A stretch of 53,815 nt of DNA, taken from the NCBI GenBank assembly GCA_031254575.1, contig JAIRUE010000024.1, positions 1-53,815 of the forward strand, read 5' to 3'. The notes below the pieces were generated by a model, which was not told the origin of the DNA, made no database searches, and saw nothing but the letters and a program-made list of their open reading frames with translations. The position numbers and the translations under genes are program-made. Position 1 is the stretch's first letter, and each line of letters opens with the position of its first letter. Positions 28,528-37,000 of this stretch are shown here, piece after piece. This DNA comes from Oscillospiraceae bacterium (lineage in GTDB: Bacteria > Bacillota > Clostridia > Oscillospirales > UBA929).

Positions 28528-29948
28528 TACTCCGCCCCCTTTCCGGCCAGCGTGATCACGATTGAAAAGCCGTACTTGTCCTCGCCCTCGTTGGTGTACC
28601 CCGGATAGTCTATGTACGCGGCCAGGCCGCTGCGATAAAGAGCCTCCACATAATCATGCGGCGTATCGGGGTCGGCGCATTTCGCGCTCACGCGCACCGT
28701 TCCCGCCTTTTCGGAAAAATCGACCCGCGTGACGCTCACAGCCTGGCCGTGCAGGAAGATGATCTGGTCCAGCATGGCGCTTGAGGCTTCCGCCAGGCTG
28801 CCCTCCCATTCGAGTTTCGCGTCAAGCTGCTGTTTGATGCGGCTGTATATGTTCAGCTCCTGCGTGAGAGCTTCCAGCTCCGCCTGCCTTAGCAGGATCG
28901 CCGGGTCGTTGAGGAAGCCGTTTACCCTGTCTATGTCCTTTCCGGCGCTTCGCGCCATCCCCCAGAAGTAAAGGCACGGCGCGGCCAGCGCCACGACGTA
29001 CAGCGCCAGCAGCGGTATCCACAGCTTCCTGTGCTTCTGCTGCCGGATATGCCTGTTCAGCTCTTTGCGCGCGGCGATGAGGTCGATGCCGTCGTTTCCT
29101 ATCAGCATATCCATATAGGCGAAGGGCGCGTCGTACGGGATGGCGTTGTCCGTCGCCTTTTGGATGTCGATGATGCCCATCTGTAGGTCGCCGTATGGGT
29201 TTATCGCTTCCATCAGGCGGAGGTCGGCCTCGTTGACGCCGAGGTAATAGCAGTGGGTAAGCTCCTCGAACTTCTGGGAGCGGTTGAACTGGATGAGGCC
29301 GGACAGGTTATCCAGCGCGTTTTGGAAGAGGGCTTCCTTCGTGTCGCCGTAGAGGCGCGAGCGCGACATGAAGACATTGTTCCCGTTCTGGAAGATCAGC
29401 GACACCATCGTGAAGCCGTCGAGGAGGTTGAGGATGAACGACTTCTGCCGCAGCTCCTGTCTCGGCGCCACAAAGCTGAGGATGGCCTGCGCGCCCACAT
29501 GGATCGAACGGAGCCTGATACCGGCCGCCTTGAAGGCCTCGGTGTAGCTGTCCACCTGCGCGCTGTCGGCGGCGCAGGCCAGGATCACCTCGCTGCCGCC
29601 CTCGTCGCCCATCTTGAAACTGCCGCACACCAGATTATTGGGATTGTCGGTCGCGTCGGCGAAATCGTCCCGCACCAGCTGCTGGCGGCGTTTGCCGCCG
29701 AGCTTGGGCGTGACCAGCCTGCGGGACAGGATGGAGCTTCCGTCCACGATCAGCGAAGGATCGGCGAAAAGGCCTGGATGCTCTTTGCGCATCCCCTCCA
29801 GGCACTCCGTCAGAAACGCGGCGTCGGTGATCATGCCGTTGATCATCGTACCCTCCGGCAGGGGATGGGTGAGGTACTGTTTGACCGAACCGCCGACATA
29901 GCCGATAACCTGGATCTGTTCCGCCGAAACATAAATGGATGATTTCAT
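28527..29948 (-). CDS. pilMN: PilM-PilN fusion protein of the type IV pilus platform
   Basis: 473 residues. The first 300 form a PilM-like actin/FtsA-type fold (SAEQIQVIGYVGG, LIVDGSSILSRRL, ILNLLDGFTMVSLI). A basic stretch (KELNRHIRQQKHRKLW) then leads to a single transmembrane helix (about 308-333) and a periplasmic-type coiled coil plus ferredoxin-like domain typical of PilN (NIYSRIKQQLDAKLEW, VTRVDFSEKAGTVRVSAK). In most bacteria these are two genes; joining them fixes the cytoplasmic PilM to the PilN tail. GGGAGGGCGC precedes the ATG. It lies between pilC and pilO. Confidence 0.85.
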   Translation of the reverse strand: MKSSIYVSAEQIQVIGYVGGSVKQYLTHPLPEGTMINGMITDAAFLTECLEGMRKEHPGLFADPSLIVDGSSILSRRLVTPKLGGKRRQQLVRDDFADATDNPNNLVCGSFKMGDEGGSEVILACAADSAQVDSYTEAFKAAGIRLRSIHVGAQAILSFVAPRQELRQKSFILNLLDGFTMVSLIFQNGNNVFMSRSRLYGDTKEALFQNALDNLSGLIQFNRSQKFEELTHCYYLGVNEADLRLMEAINPYGDLQMGIIDIQKATDNAIPYDAPFAYMDMLIGNDGIDLIAARKELNRHIRQQKHRKLWIPLLALYVVALAAPCLYFWGMARSAGKDIDRVNGFLNDPAILLRQAELEALTQELNIYSRIKQQLDAKLEWEGSLAEASSAMLDQIIFLHGQAVSVTRVDFSEKAGTVRVSAKCADPDTPHDYVEALYRSGLAAYIDYPGYTNEGEDKYGFSIVITLAGKGAE

Positions 29949-29982
29949 GCGCGCCCTCCCGACTCAGATTTTCCGCGGCCCG

Positions 29983-31179
29983 TCAACCGAACAGATCCGG
30001 GGTGGAATACATCGACATCATCGGCATCATGACCGCCATCATAACCGTGCCGATCACCCCCGCCATAATGATCAGCATCACCGGCTCCATAAGCTGCACC
30101 AGCCGGCCGGTCGCCATTTCCGACTCATACTCGAAGGCGTCGGCGGTCGAGATCAGCATCGTGTCCAGACGCCCGGCCTCCTCGCCGATCAGGACGGTGT
30201 TGGAGAGCTTGCTGTCAAACCCGTCCACCTTGCGGATCGCCGCCGACAGCAGCTCGCCGTTGCGCACATCCTTGACCACGCCGCCGAACTGGCCCTCTAT
30301 GTATTTGTTGCCGACGATCGTCCCGGAGATCTCCAGCGCCCGTATCATCGAAACGCCGCTGGAATAGAGGGAGGAGAGCGTCCGGGCGAAACGGGCCGTG
30401 TAGATGATTTTCAGCAATCCGCCGATAACGGGCAGTTTCAGTTTCAGCCTGTCGAACTGATGCCGTATCTTCGGGACCCGCAGCAGGTATGTGACCAACG
30501 CCACGACGCTCACGGCGACGATGATGATGATATACCACCGCTCCGTAATAAAGTTGCTGATCGCGACGACCACTCTTGTCAGCGTGGGCAGCGTCATGCC
30601 TTCCAGCGCTGCAAAGAACTTGGGCAGGATGAAGACGAAGATGGCAATGACCACCACCACCGTCACGACCGCCAGAATAATCGGGTAGGTCATCGCCGAT
30701 TTGATCTTGCCGTTGAGCCTGTTTTCCTTGTCGTAATGCACGGACATTTTCTCGGTCACGTTTTCAAGCTGGCCGCTGGCCTCGCCGGAGGCGAACATGT
30801 TGACCAGCAGTTCCGGGAACGCCCTCCCCTGCCGGGTCATCGCCTCGGAGAGGGTGAAGCCCTGCTGTATGTCCCTGTGCAGTTTCTCATAGACATGCTT
30901 GAGCCTGACGTTTTTGAAGTCGCGTTCCTTGATGATCTCCAGCGCGCGCACCGCCGTGATGCCGCTGCCCAGCATACTGGCAAGCTGGCGGCAGAAGTCG
31001 GAGACGTCGCTCGCCTTCAGGCGGTATGTGGTCCTCTGCTCGTCGAGCTCCTTATAGCGCAGCGGAACAAGGCTTTTGCCCCGCATAATTTTCCGAAAGT
31101 CATCCTCGTCCCTCGCGTCCACCGTCGCGGAAACTTTTCTGTTGCCGAGGTCGAGCGCCGTGAACCGGTACTTTGCCAT
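29983..31179 (-). CDS. pilC: Type IV pilus platform protein PilC (type II secretion F family)
   Basis: 398 residues, the standard length. It carries two GspF domains, each ending in transmembrane helices; the first begins near SDVSDFCRQLASMLGSGITAVRALEI and the second near FARTLSSLYSSGVSMIRALEISG, with the conserved LPVIGGL and GEEAGRLDTML and a C-terminal helix LMEPVMLIIMAGVIGTVMMAVMMPM. PilC is the polytopic platform that couples the PilB/PilT motors to pilin insertion. GGGGTGAGG precedes the ATG. The stop is 34 bases before pilMN. Confidence 0.95.
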   Translation of the reverse strand: MAKYRFTALDLGNRKVSATVDARDEDDFRKIMRGKSLVPLRYKELDEQRTTYRLKASDVSDFCRQLASMLGSGITAVRALEIIKERDFKNVRLKHVYEKLHRDIQQGFTLSEAMTRQGRAFPELLVNMFASGEASGQLENVTEKMSVHYDKENRLNGKIKSAMTYPIILAVVTVVVVIAIFVFILPKFFAALEGMTLPTLTRVVVAISNFITERWYIIIIVAVSVVALVTYLLRVPKIRHQFDRLKLKLPVIGGLLKIIYTARFARTLSSLYSSGVSMIRALEISGTIVGNKYIEGQFGGVVKDVRNGELLSAAIRKVDGFDSKLSNTVLIGEEAGRLDTMLISTADAFEYESEMATGRLVQLMEPVMLIIMAGVIGTVMMAVMMPMMSMYSTPDLFG

Positions 31180-31191
31180 CTGTCCTCACCC

Positions 31192-31959
31192 CTACAGCCC
31201 AAACAATCCCAGATACCCCGATATGATCTCTTTTCCGAACAGCATCGCCACGGTGACGCCCGCGCACAGATGGGGGCCGAACGCCATATGCTCGCCTCTG
31301 CCTTTTTTGCCCCTCAGCATCAGCGTCATGGCATAGCCGCCGCCCGTCAGAACGGCCAGGAAAAACGCGAGCAGGGTGTTCTGCCACCCCAGCAGGAAAC
31401 CGCAGACCGCCATCAGTTCTATGTCGCGTTCGCCGAACGCGCCGGAGATGATCAGCGCCAGCGCCAGCATCGGAACGCTCACGGCCGCCAACCCGATCCC
31501 GCGCCCGAGAAGCGTCACGTCCGGCTGCGCCCAGACCGCGCCCGCGGCGAAGGGAATCAGCGCCAGAATCAAAACGCCGGGTATCTCCATCGTCTCCATG
31601 TCGGTCAGCGCGACCGCCAGCAGAAGAACGCACACGCAAAACGCCAGCGGCGTCATCAGGGAAAACCTGTACCGTATAAAGCACAGCGCCGCCGGGAGGG
31701 CGCAAGCGACCTCAGCCAGCGGATAGCGCGGCGAGATCCGCGCCTTGCAACCCCGGCAGCGGCCCCGCAGGGCGAGCCAACTCACGACCGGGATCAACTC
31801 AAACCATCGCAGCGTTTTGCCGCATTCGGGGCATTTCGACCGCCCCCTGACAAAGGACTCCTTTTTCGCCGCCCGGAGCGCCGCGGCGTTGACGAAACTG
31901 CCCATGCACGCGCCGAGCGCGCAGGAGAACACCAATATGATGATTTCAACGGGTTCCAT
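31192..31959 (-). CDS. pilD: Prepilin peptidase (A24 family)
   Basis: 255 residues with several transmembrane helices. The N-terminal cytoplasmic domain has the two zinc-type pairs CPECGKTL and CRGCKA within the methyltransferase-like region (GSFVNAAALRAAKKESFVRGRSKC ... PRYPLAEV). The two catalytic aspartates are seen in LTDMETMEIPG and in GERDIELMA, the latter a variant of GxGDxxL. It removes the basic leader from prepilins and methylates the new N-terminus, and here would process pilA, the giant protein and the small pilins. The start at 31959 is six bases after GGGGAGG; upstream TTG/ATG codons lie too close to it. Confidence 0.93.
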   Translation of the reverse strand: MEPVEIIILVFSCALGACMGSFVNAAALRAAKKESFVRGRSKCPECGKTLRWFELIPVVSWLALRGRCRGCKARISPRYPLAEVACALPAALCFIRYRFSLMTPLAFCVCVLLLAVALTDMETMEIPGVLILALIPFAAGAVWAQPDVTLLGRGIGLAAVSVPMLALALIISGAFGERDIELMAVCGFLLGWQNTLLAFFLAVLTGGGYAMTLMLRGKKGRGEHMAFGPHLCAGVTVAMLFGKEIISGYLGLFGL

Positions 31960-31978
31960 CGGCATCCTCCCCAAAAGT

Positions 31979-32170
31979 TCAGTTCAGGGGCTGCCCCTCG
32001 GCTTTTTTCGCGCGGATTTCTTCCATTAAGCGGCGAAATTCCTGCGAACCCTCCCGGATTTCCGCGGCTATTTCTTCCCGTGTCATATGCTGATAGCGTT
32101 CATCGGCTTCCTCGCGGATACGGCGGATGTCATCTACGCCGAAGCTCTGATTGGGAATTGAATTATCCAT
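31979..32170 (-). CDS. Small helical protein, probable antitoxin partner of the PIN protein
   Basis: 63 residues, highly charged and predicted helical throughout (RRIREEADERYQHMTREEIAAEI ... EFRRLMEEIRAKKAE). The MTREE(I)xxE pattern is common in small proteins encoded next to PIN-domain toxins in Clostridia and cyanobacteria. AGGAG precedes the ATG. It lies 11 bases downstream of the PIN gene, giving a toxin-first order. It has no obvious DNA-binding motif. The antitoxin role is inferred from size and pairing only. Confidence 0.6.
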   Translation of the reverse strand: MDNSIPNQSFGVDDIRRIREEADERYQHMTREEIAAEIREGSQEFRRLMEEIRAKKAEGQPLN

Positions 32171-32181
32171 TTGAACCGCTC

Positions 32182-32655
32182 CTAACCTTTCAGTGCCGGC
32201 GGCGGCAGAATATTTATAAGGGACTTGCCGTTCAGCGCTGAAATCATACGAGCGCCCTCAATCGTTCTGTCGTTAATAAAATGCCTGAAATTCCATGAAT
32301 AAATTATACTGCACTCACTATATATAGCAGCGGCGATATGAAGGCGGTCGTTGGCGCTTCCGGGAGAAAGAATCCCATGCCGCTTAATATCCTCTTCAAT
32401 AGCGGTAATATCCTCGTTGTCTTCCGTCACAATCACAGTATATGGTATTTCGTTCAACAGGGCAAGCAGTTTTGAGCGTTTAGGATCGGGACACTTTCTT
32501 AACTCGTTTTCCGTCACGTCTGAAATGTGAACCTCATATCCCCCTTTTTTTAATATTTCCCAAAAGGCAAGCGTTTCAGCCATTTTCTCCGGCGTGTCCT
32601 CCTGGCACAGATAACTGATAGCCGAGGTGTCGAGGTATATCTTTCTCTTTAACAT
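32182..32655 (-). CDS. PIN domain protein (VapC-like toxin)
   Basis: 157 residues. The PIN fold is indicated by the first acidic residue in IYLDTSAISYL (Asp9), a mid-protein acidic residue in ISDVTENELRK, the third in ANDRLHIAAA, and the C-terminal SWNFRHF that replaces the usual TRNxxDF. PIN toxins are metal-dependent RNases. It is adjacent to a small helical gene of the antitoxin type. Codon usage is AT-richer than the pilus genes on either side, a sign of recent acquisition. It sits inside the pilus run between pilA and pilD. Confidence 0.85.
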   Translation of the reverse strand: MLKRKIYLDTSAISYLCQEDTPEKMAETLAFWEILKKGGYEVHISDVTENELRKCPDPKRSKLLALLNEIPYTVIVTEDNEDITAIEEDIKRHGILSPGSANDRLHIAAAIYSECSIIYSWNFRHFINDRTIEGARMISALNGKSLINILPPPALKG

Positions 32656-32835
32656 CCGCTGTCTCCGCTTTCATTGTTTCCAAAGGTGCCCGCCTTTTCC
32701 GGCAAAGGGAGGGCGGCGGCGGTCCGCCGCCCTCCCGCCGTATTGTGGACTGTTCCGCGTCGGGTGCAAGCAGCGCGTTCATCCCCGGGGCTCAGCCGGG
32801 CGGTCGACCTCTCCGGCCGGGCCCGTTGTTAGTGC

Positions 32836-33216
32836 TTAGGGGTAAGCTACGCCAGTACCGCTGGTATCGCCAATTTCTATCGGGGGGTTGTTTTGAGATC
32901 TACCTGTTGTCAGGCTGACGCCAATACACATAGATCCTTGAAAATATAGGTCTACGGTTATGCCAGGAGCTGGCCCATTAATCTCAGCTGTTATTTGGGC
33001 ATTGGTTGGAGGAACAGTGCCTGTGGGGTCGGCCGCGACTATGGCAGCCATATACAGCGTCCGGCAGTCCGCCTCATCGGCGGCTCTGTTAGCGCGCTCA
33101 ATCACGCCGAGGATCGCCGGGGTCAGCGCCGCCACGAGGATCGCGATGATGACGATGACGACGATGAGCTCGATCAGGGTAAAGCCCTTGCGGTTGATCT
33201 TACGGAGTTTGTTCAT
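32836..33216 (-). CDS. pilA: Type IV major pilin
   Basis: 126 residues: leader MNKLRKINRKG, then FTLIELIVVIVIIAILVAAL with Glu+5, the classic pilin N-terminal helix. The globular head is small (about 75 residues) with two cysteines (ADCRTLY, SMCIGV) that could form a disulfide, and a C-terminal strand region TTGRSQNNPPIEIG. The start ATG at 33216 is nine bases after AAAAGGAG; an upstream in-frame TTG is less likely. Being the shortest, most canonical pilin in the locus, it is the probable main pilus subunit. A second pilin with a similar tail is at the right end of the window. Confidence 0.92.
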   Translation of the reverse strand: MNKLRKINRKGFTLIELIVVIVIIAILVAALTPAILGVIERANRAADEADCRTLYMAAIVAADPTGTVPPTNAQITAEINGPAPGITVDLYFQGSMCIGVSLTTGRSQNNPPIEIGDTSGTGVAYP

Positions 33217-33329
33217 GACCAAAGTCTCCTTTTTGCAATTTTATGTAAATCCCGTTGCACCTCGGAATTTGCACACGCTCTAAAGGATCGCGGGGATTAT
33301 GGAGAGACATTCCTCCTTTCTGTGTTTTG

Positions 33330-33456
33330 CTCCCTCCGGCGCTCCGTCACCGTCGCGGAAATTACTCCCTCCGGCGCTTCGCGCCACCTCCCTCACGAGG
33401 GAGGCTTGCCTAGCCCTCCTCTTGAGGAGGGTGCCGTCCGCAGACGGCGGGAGGAG
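33330..33456. repeat. Structured direct repeat, copy 1 (127 bp)
   Basis: About 95 percent identical to copy 2 at 33878-34005 and in the same orientation. It contains four successive small hairpins: GGCGC-TTC-GCGCC, CCTCCCTC-ACG/AGGGAGG, CCCTCCTC-TT-GAGGAGGG and CCGTC-CGCA-GACGG. The 3' end of the DUF559 gene runs into this copy. Confidence 0.85.
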
Positions 33457-33812
33457 GGGTGACAATCTTTCACGGCTTTGTCAATCGCTTCGCAAACGGA
33501 CTTAAACCGGTTCATTATATCCGGGTTCGCAAAACGAATAACTTTCAGCCCGTAACTCTCAAGAATTTTTGTCCTTTCCGCATCATACGCAACGCCATCT
33601 TCAGTATAATGCTGGCCTCCGTCAAGTTCAATAACCAGTTTTGCGGAAAAACAATAGAAATCGACGATATAATTATCAATGGTCTTTTGCCTTTGAAATC
33701 TGGCCGGGTACTTTGAAAGGAAATCGTACCATAAGTGCTTTTCCTGCGGCGTCATCTCTTTCCTAAGCTGTTTTGCCCTCGGTATAAGGTTTCTGTTGTA
33801 CTCTAACGGCAC
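33393..33812 (-). CDS. DUF559 (Vsr-like endonuclease fold) protein
   Basis: 139 residues. The DUF559 core is clear: EYNRNLIPRAKQLRKEMTPQ, HLWYDFL, RFQRQKTIDNYIVDFYC, the catalytic-looking LVIELDGGQHY, and ERTKILESYGLKVIRF. The fold is related to Vsr and other PD-(D/E)xK-like nucleases; physiological roles are unknown. A GTG start at 33812 following GGGAGGG yields the usual DUF559 N-terminus. The last 20 or so residues (SSRRLRTAPSSRGGLGKPP) are encoded by the adjacent structured repeat rather than by the core gene. It lies between two direct repeats in the interval from pilT to pilA, suggesting a mobile cassette. Confidence 0.8.
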   Translation of the reverse strand: MPLEYNRNLIPRAKQLRKEMTPQEKHLWYDFLSKYPARFQRQKTIDNYIVDFYCFSAKLVIELDGGQHYTEDGVAYDAERTKILESYGLKVIRFANPDIMNRFKSVCEAIDKAVKDCHPSSRRLRTAPSSRGGLGKPPS

Positions 33813-33877
33813 CTTATTTTCCCTCCCCGCCGGCCCGCTCACTTCCCCCCGGCGCTTCACGCCCCCCGCGGAAGTCG

Positions 33878-34005
33878 CTCCCTCCGGCGCTCCGTCACCG
33901 TCGTATAAATCACTCCCTCCGGCGCTTTGCGCCACCTCCCTCACGAGGGAGGCTTGCCTAGCCCTCCTCTTTGAGGAGGGTGCCGTCCGCAGACGGCGGG
34001 AGGAG
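33878..34005. repeat. Structured direct repeat, copy 2 (128 bp)
   Basis: Differs from copy 1 by about five substitutions and one inserted T in the third hairpin loop. It lies 65 bases upstream of the DUF559 start codon. Together with copy 1 it frames a unit of about 676 bp. Confidence 0.85.
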
Positions 34006-34047
34006 AGCTTCGCGGCTATCGGTCAGGACGGCTCCCCTTGGCGCTCC

Positions 34048-34108
34048 GCGCCCCCGCGGAAGTCGCTCCCTCCGGCGCTCCGCGCCACCTCCCTCACGAG
34101 GGAGGCTT
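34048..34108. repeat. Truncated copy 3 of the structured repeat
   Basis: Shares the CCCCGCGGAAGTCG lead found before copy 2 and the first two hairpins, ending at GAGGGAGGCTTA; the third and fourth hairpins are missing. It lies 15 bases past the pilT stop codon. Confidence 0.75.
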
Positions 34109-34123
34109 AGGGTATATGCGCCC

Positions 34124-35185
34124 TCACATCCGCCCGACGGCGCTCAAAAACTCCGTCCGGTCGTTGGCTTTTTCCAGCGCGTGTTCGCGCCTGACGACGC
34201 CCTTGCGCACCAGATCGGCCAGATAATTATCGAGCAGCACCATGCCCTGCCGCGCGCTCGTCTGTATCGTGGAGTCGAGCTGGTGGCCCTTGTTCTCGCG
34301 GATGAGGTTGAGCACGGCGTCGGTGCCCAGCATGATCTCGAACGCGGCGACACGCCCCTTGCCCTCGGCCCTCGGCAGCAGCGTCTGGGTGATGACGCCC
34401 TTGAGGACGGAGGCGAGCTGGGTGCGGATCTGCTGCTGATTGTGCGGCGGGAAGACGTCGATCACACGGTCGATCGTCATGGCGGCGCCGGTGGTGTGCA
34501 GCGTGGAGAGGACCAGATGGCCCGTCTCGGCGGCGGTCACGGCGGCGGAGATGGTTTCATAGTCGCGCATCTCGCCCACAAGGATGACGTCCGGGTCCTC
34601 GCGCATCGCGCTGCGCAGCGACGCCGCGAAAGAGGCGACGTCCACGCCGACATCGCGCTGGTGGATGATCGACTTTTTCTGCGTATACACGTACTCAACG
34701 GGGTCCTCGACGGTGAGGATATGGCAGGCGCGGGTCGAGTTGATGTAATCGACCATCGCGGCCAGCGTGGTGGATTTGCCGGAACCCGTCGGCCCGGTGA
34801 CAAGGATCAGTCCGCGCGGCTCGTCGGCAAGCTGTCTCAGCACGGGCGGCAGGTTCAATTCCTCAAAGGTGGGGGTGTTTTCGTTGATGATGCGGATGAC
34901 GCAGGCGAGCTTCTGCTGCTGGCGGAACACGTTGACGCGGTGGCGCAGGTTGCCCCCGATGGAATAGCACATATCCACGTCACTGCCGTCGTCCAGTTCC
35001 CCGCGCTGGCGCTCGTCCAGCATCGAGACGATCAGGGCGTATTTTTCCTCCGGCGTCATGGCGAGGTCGGTCTCGATCAGCGTCCCGTCTATGCGGAAAA
35101 CCGGGTTGCGCGCGTAGGTGAGATGGATGTCGCTCGCCCGGCGTTCCCGCGCCATGAGAATGAGCTTTACAATGTCAATGTCCAT
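34124..35185 (-). CDS. pilT: Type IV pilus retraction ATPase PilT
   Basis: 353 residues, standard for PilT. N-terminal PAS-like domain (SDIHLTYARNPVFRIDG), Walker A GPTGSGKSTTLA, the Asp box (ILTVEDPVEY), Walker B (DPDVILVGEMRD), the His box (AAETGHLVLSTLHTTGAAMTIDR), and the PilT-type VLKGVITQTLLPR. It disassembles the pilus, powering twitching and DNA uptake. The C-terminal AIRNLIRE retraction signature is represented by AVLNLIRENK. The ATG at 35185 follows AGGGGG. It is 22 bases downstream of pilB. Confidence 0.95.
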   Translation of the reverse strand: MDIDIVKLILMARERRASDIHLTYARNPVFRIDGTLIETDLAMTPEEKYALIVSMLDERQRGELDDGSDVDMCYSIGGNLRHRVNVFRQQQKLACVIRIINENTPTFEELNLPPVLRQLADEPRGLILVTGPTGSGKSTTLAAMVDYINSTRACHILTVEDPVEYVYTQKKSIIHQRDVGVDVASFAASLRSAMREDPDVILVGEMRDYETISAAVTAAETGHLVLSTLHTTGAAMTIDRVIDVFPPHNQQQIRTQLASVLKGVITQTLLPRAEGKGRVAAFEIMLGTDAVLNLIRENKGHQLDSTIQTSARQGMVLLDNYLADLVRKGVVRREHALEKANDRTEFLSAVGRM

Positions 35186-35207
35186 CAATGACGCCCCCTG
35201 TCACGCT

Positions 35208-36902
35208 CTATTCCACAAAGTAAGTGAGCCTCAGCAGTTCCTCCACCGTCGTCTTATGCTCCAGAACCAGTTTCCGCAGGCTCGTCTGAAGGGATTTTAA
35301 TTTATTGTTCTCTCTGACGTAGGCATAAATCTCGGAGGTGGGCGCTTTGCTTGTGATATAATCGCGGATCGTGCCGTCGATCGCCAGAATCTCGTGAATG
35401 GCGACGCGGCCCTTGTAGCCGGTATTGTTGCAGTTATGGCAGCCCTTGCCGCGCAGGAGGCTCTTGGTATCGGCCCTGAGCGCGCGGAGCTCGGCTTCGG
35501 AGGGCCTGTATTCCTCGCAGCAGAACGGGCATATCTTCTTGACCAGGCGCTGCGCCACCACGCCGACCAGCGAGTTTGCCAGCAGGTAATCCTCGATGCC
35601 CATGTCCAGCAGGCGGACGATGGCGGACACGGAGTCATTGGTATGCAGGCTGCTCATGACCAGATGGCCCGTCAGCGCGGCGCGGACGGAGATGCTGGCC
35701 GTTTCGGCGTCGCGCGTCTCCCCGATCATGACAATATCGGGGTCCTGGCGGAGGATCGAGCGCAGGCCGCTCTCAAAGGTCAGGCCCGCCAGCGGGTTGA
35801 TCTGCGTCTGGTTGATACGGGCCAGCGTCCGCTCCACCGGGTCCTCGATGGTGGAGATGTTGACGAAACGCTTGGCGAGCAGTTCCATGACCATATAGAG
35901 CGTGGTGGTCTTGCCGCTTCCGGTCGGGCCGGTGATGTAGATGATGCCGTGCGGGACCTGCAGCATGGCGAGCATCTTCTCATAGTCGTCCCGCTCCATG
36001 CCGAACGTCCCGGCGTGGTCCAGCGTGGTGGACTGGCTCATAAAGCGCATGACGATTTTCTCGCCGTAGACGGTCGGCAGGCTCGACACGCGGACGTTTA
36101 TCTCAATATCCTGCAGTTTCGCGCGGAAATGGCCGTCCTGCGGGGCGCGCTTTTCCGCGATGTCCAGCCCCGAAAGGATTTTAATACGCGCGACGATCGA
36201 GTTGTGCAGGGAGGAGGACAGCGTGAGGTAATCGACGATCTGCCCGTCCACGCGGATACGGACGTAGGTATGCTCCTCAAACGGTTCGATATGGATGTCG
36301 CTCGCCCCGGCGTTGTGGGCTTTATAGAGGGTGGAGTTGATCAGCGTGACGACCGGGGTGTCGTCGGCCGATTCGGAAATATCGACGTATGTAAACGCGC
36401 TGGCCTGCCCGGCGACCGCCTCATTGGCGCCGGTCGCGGCTTTCTGCGTGTCTAGTTCGGAATAGTATTCGGAAATGGCTCTGACAATGTCGGCCCTGTT
36501 GCAGACCTGCACCTCGATCTGCATGTGGGTGATGAGCTTGACATCCTCGATGGCGTAGTAGTTGAGGGGATCGTTGATGTTGACGCGCAGGACGGAATTA
36601 TTGACCGCGATGGCGATCAGGCAGTGCTTGTTCGCGACGGCCTTGGGAATCCGCTTCACGGCGTTCAGGTCCACCGGCGCGTCGCTCATCGACACGTACG
36701 GGATATTGAGGCGTCTGGAAAGGGCCGTGTTGAGGCGGTCCTCGGTAATCACGTTATACTCGATCAGGGCCTCTCCAAGACGTTTCTTGACGCCCGAGGC
36801 CTTTTGCATTTCCATGACGCGCTCGATCTGTTCCTCGGTGACGTATCCCGCTTCTTTCAGGACGTCGCCAAGCCTTAACTGCGTCGGTACCGTCGAAGCC
36901 AT
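35208..36902 (-). CDS. pilB: Type IV pilus extension ATPase PilB
   Basis: 564 residues. GspE N-terminal domain (LRLGDVLKEAGYVTEEQIERVME), then the ATPase core: ASDIHIEPFEEHTYVRIRVDG, Walker A GPTGSGKTTTLY, NISTIEDPVER, Walker B DPDIVMIGETRD, and AALTGHLVMSSLHTNDSVSAI. A tetracysteine zinc site is formed by CPFC and CHNC (near residues 467-505), typical of assembly ATPases and absent from PilT. The start at 36902 is chosen because AGGGGG lies just upstream; nine upstream codons are not family-like. First gene of the pilus run, directly behind a strong promoter. Confidence 0.95.
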   Translation of the reverse strand: MASTVPTQLRLGDVLKEAGYVTEEQIERVMEMQKASGVKKRLGEALIEYNVITEDRLNTALSRRLNIPYVSMSDAPVDLNAVKRIPKAVANKHCLIAIAVNNSVLRVNINDPLNYYAIEDVKLITHMQIEVQVCNRADIVRAISEYYSELDTQKAATGANEAVAGQASAFTYVDISESADDTPVVTLINSTLYKAHNAGASDIHIEPFEEHTYVRIRVDGQIVDYLTLSSSLHNSIVARIKILSGLDIAEKRAPQDGHFRAKLQDIEINVRVSSLPTVYGEKIVMRFMSQSTTLDHAGTFGMERDDYEKMLAMLQVPHGIIYITGPTGSGKTTTLYMVMELLAKRFVNISTIEDPVERTLARINQTQINPLAGLTFESGLRSILRQDPDIVMIGETRDAETASISVRAALTGHLVMSSLHTNDSVSAIVRLLDMGIEDYLLANSLVGVVAQRLVKKICPFCCEEYRPSEAELRALRADTKSLLRGKGCHNCNNTGYKGRVAIHEILAIDGTIRDYITSKAPTSEIYAYVRENNKLKSLQTSLRKLVLEHKTTVEELLRLTYFVE

Positions 36903-36971
36903 AACATCCCCCTGTCTTCTTACGGGCATGCCTGTTCACGTCCGGAAAAACATCGCTATCCGCTTACTTGT

Positions 36972-37000
36972 ATTATAACAGAACGGTTTCTTTTTCGCAA
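36972..37000 (-). promoter_or_regulatory. Promoter of the type IV pilus locus
   Basis: On the minus strand TTGCGA (37000-36995), 17-base spacer, perfect TATAAT (36977-36972), 70 bases before pilB. The interval 36903-37208 holds nothing else except this promoter, an AT-rich tract and the terminator of the lipoprotein gene. Confidence 0.7.

Noticed and set aside
29935..32241. 768-codon open frame on the + strand across pilMN, pilC and pilD
   Set aside because: Low-complexity His/Arg/Gln composition and no family motif; it is the complement of well-supported pilus genes.
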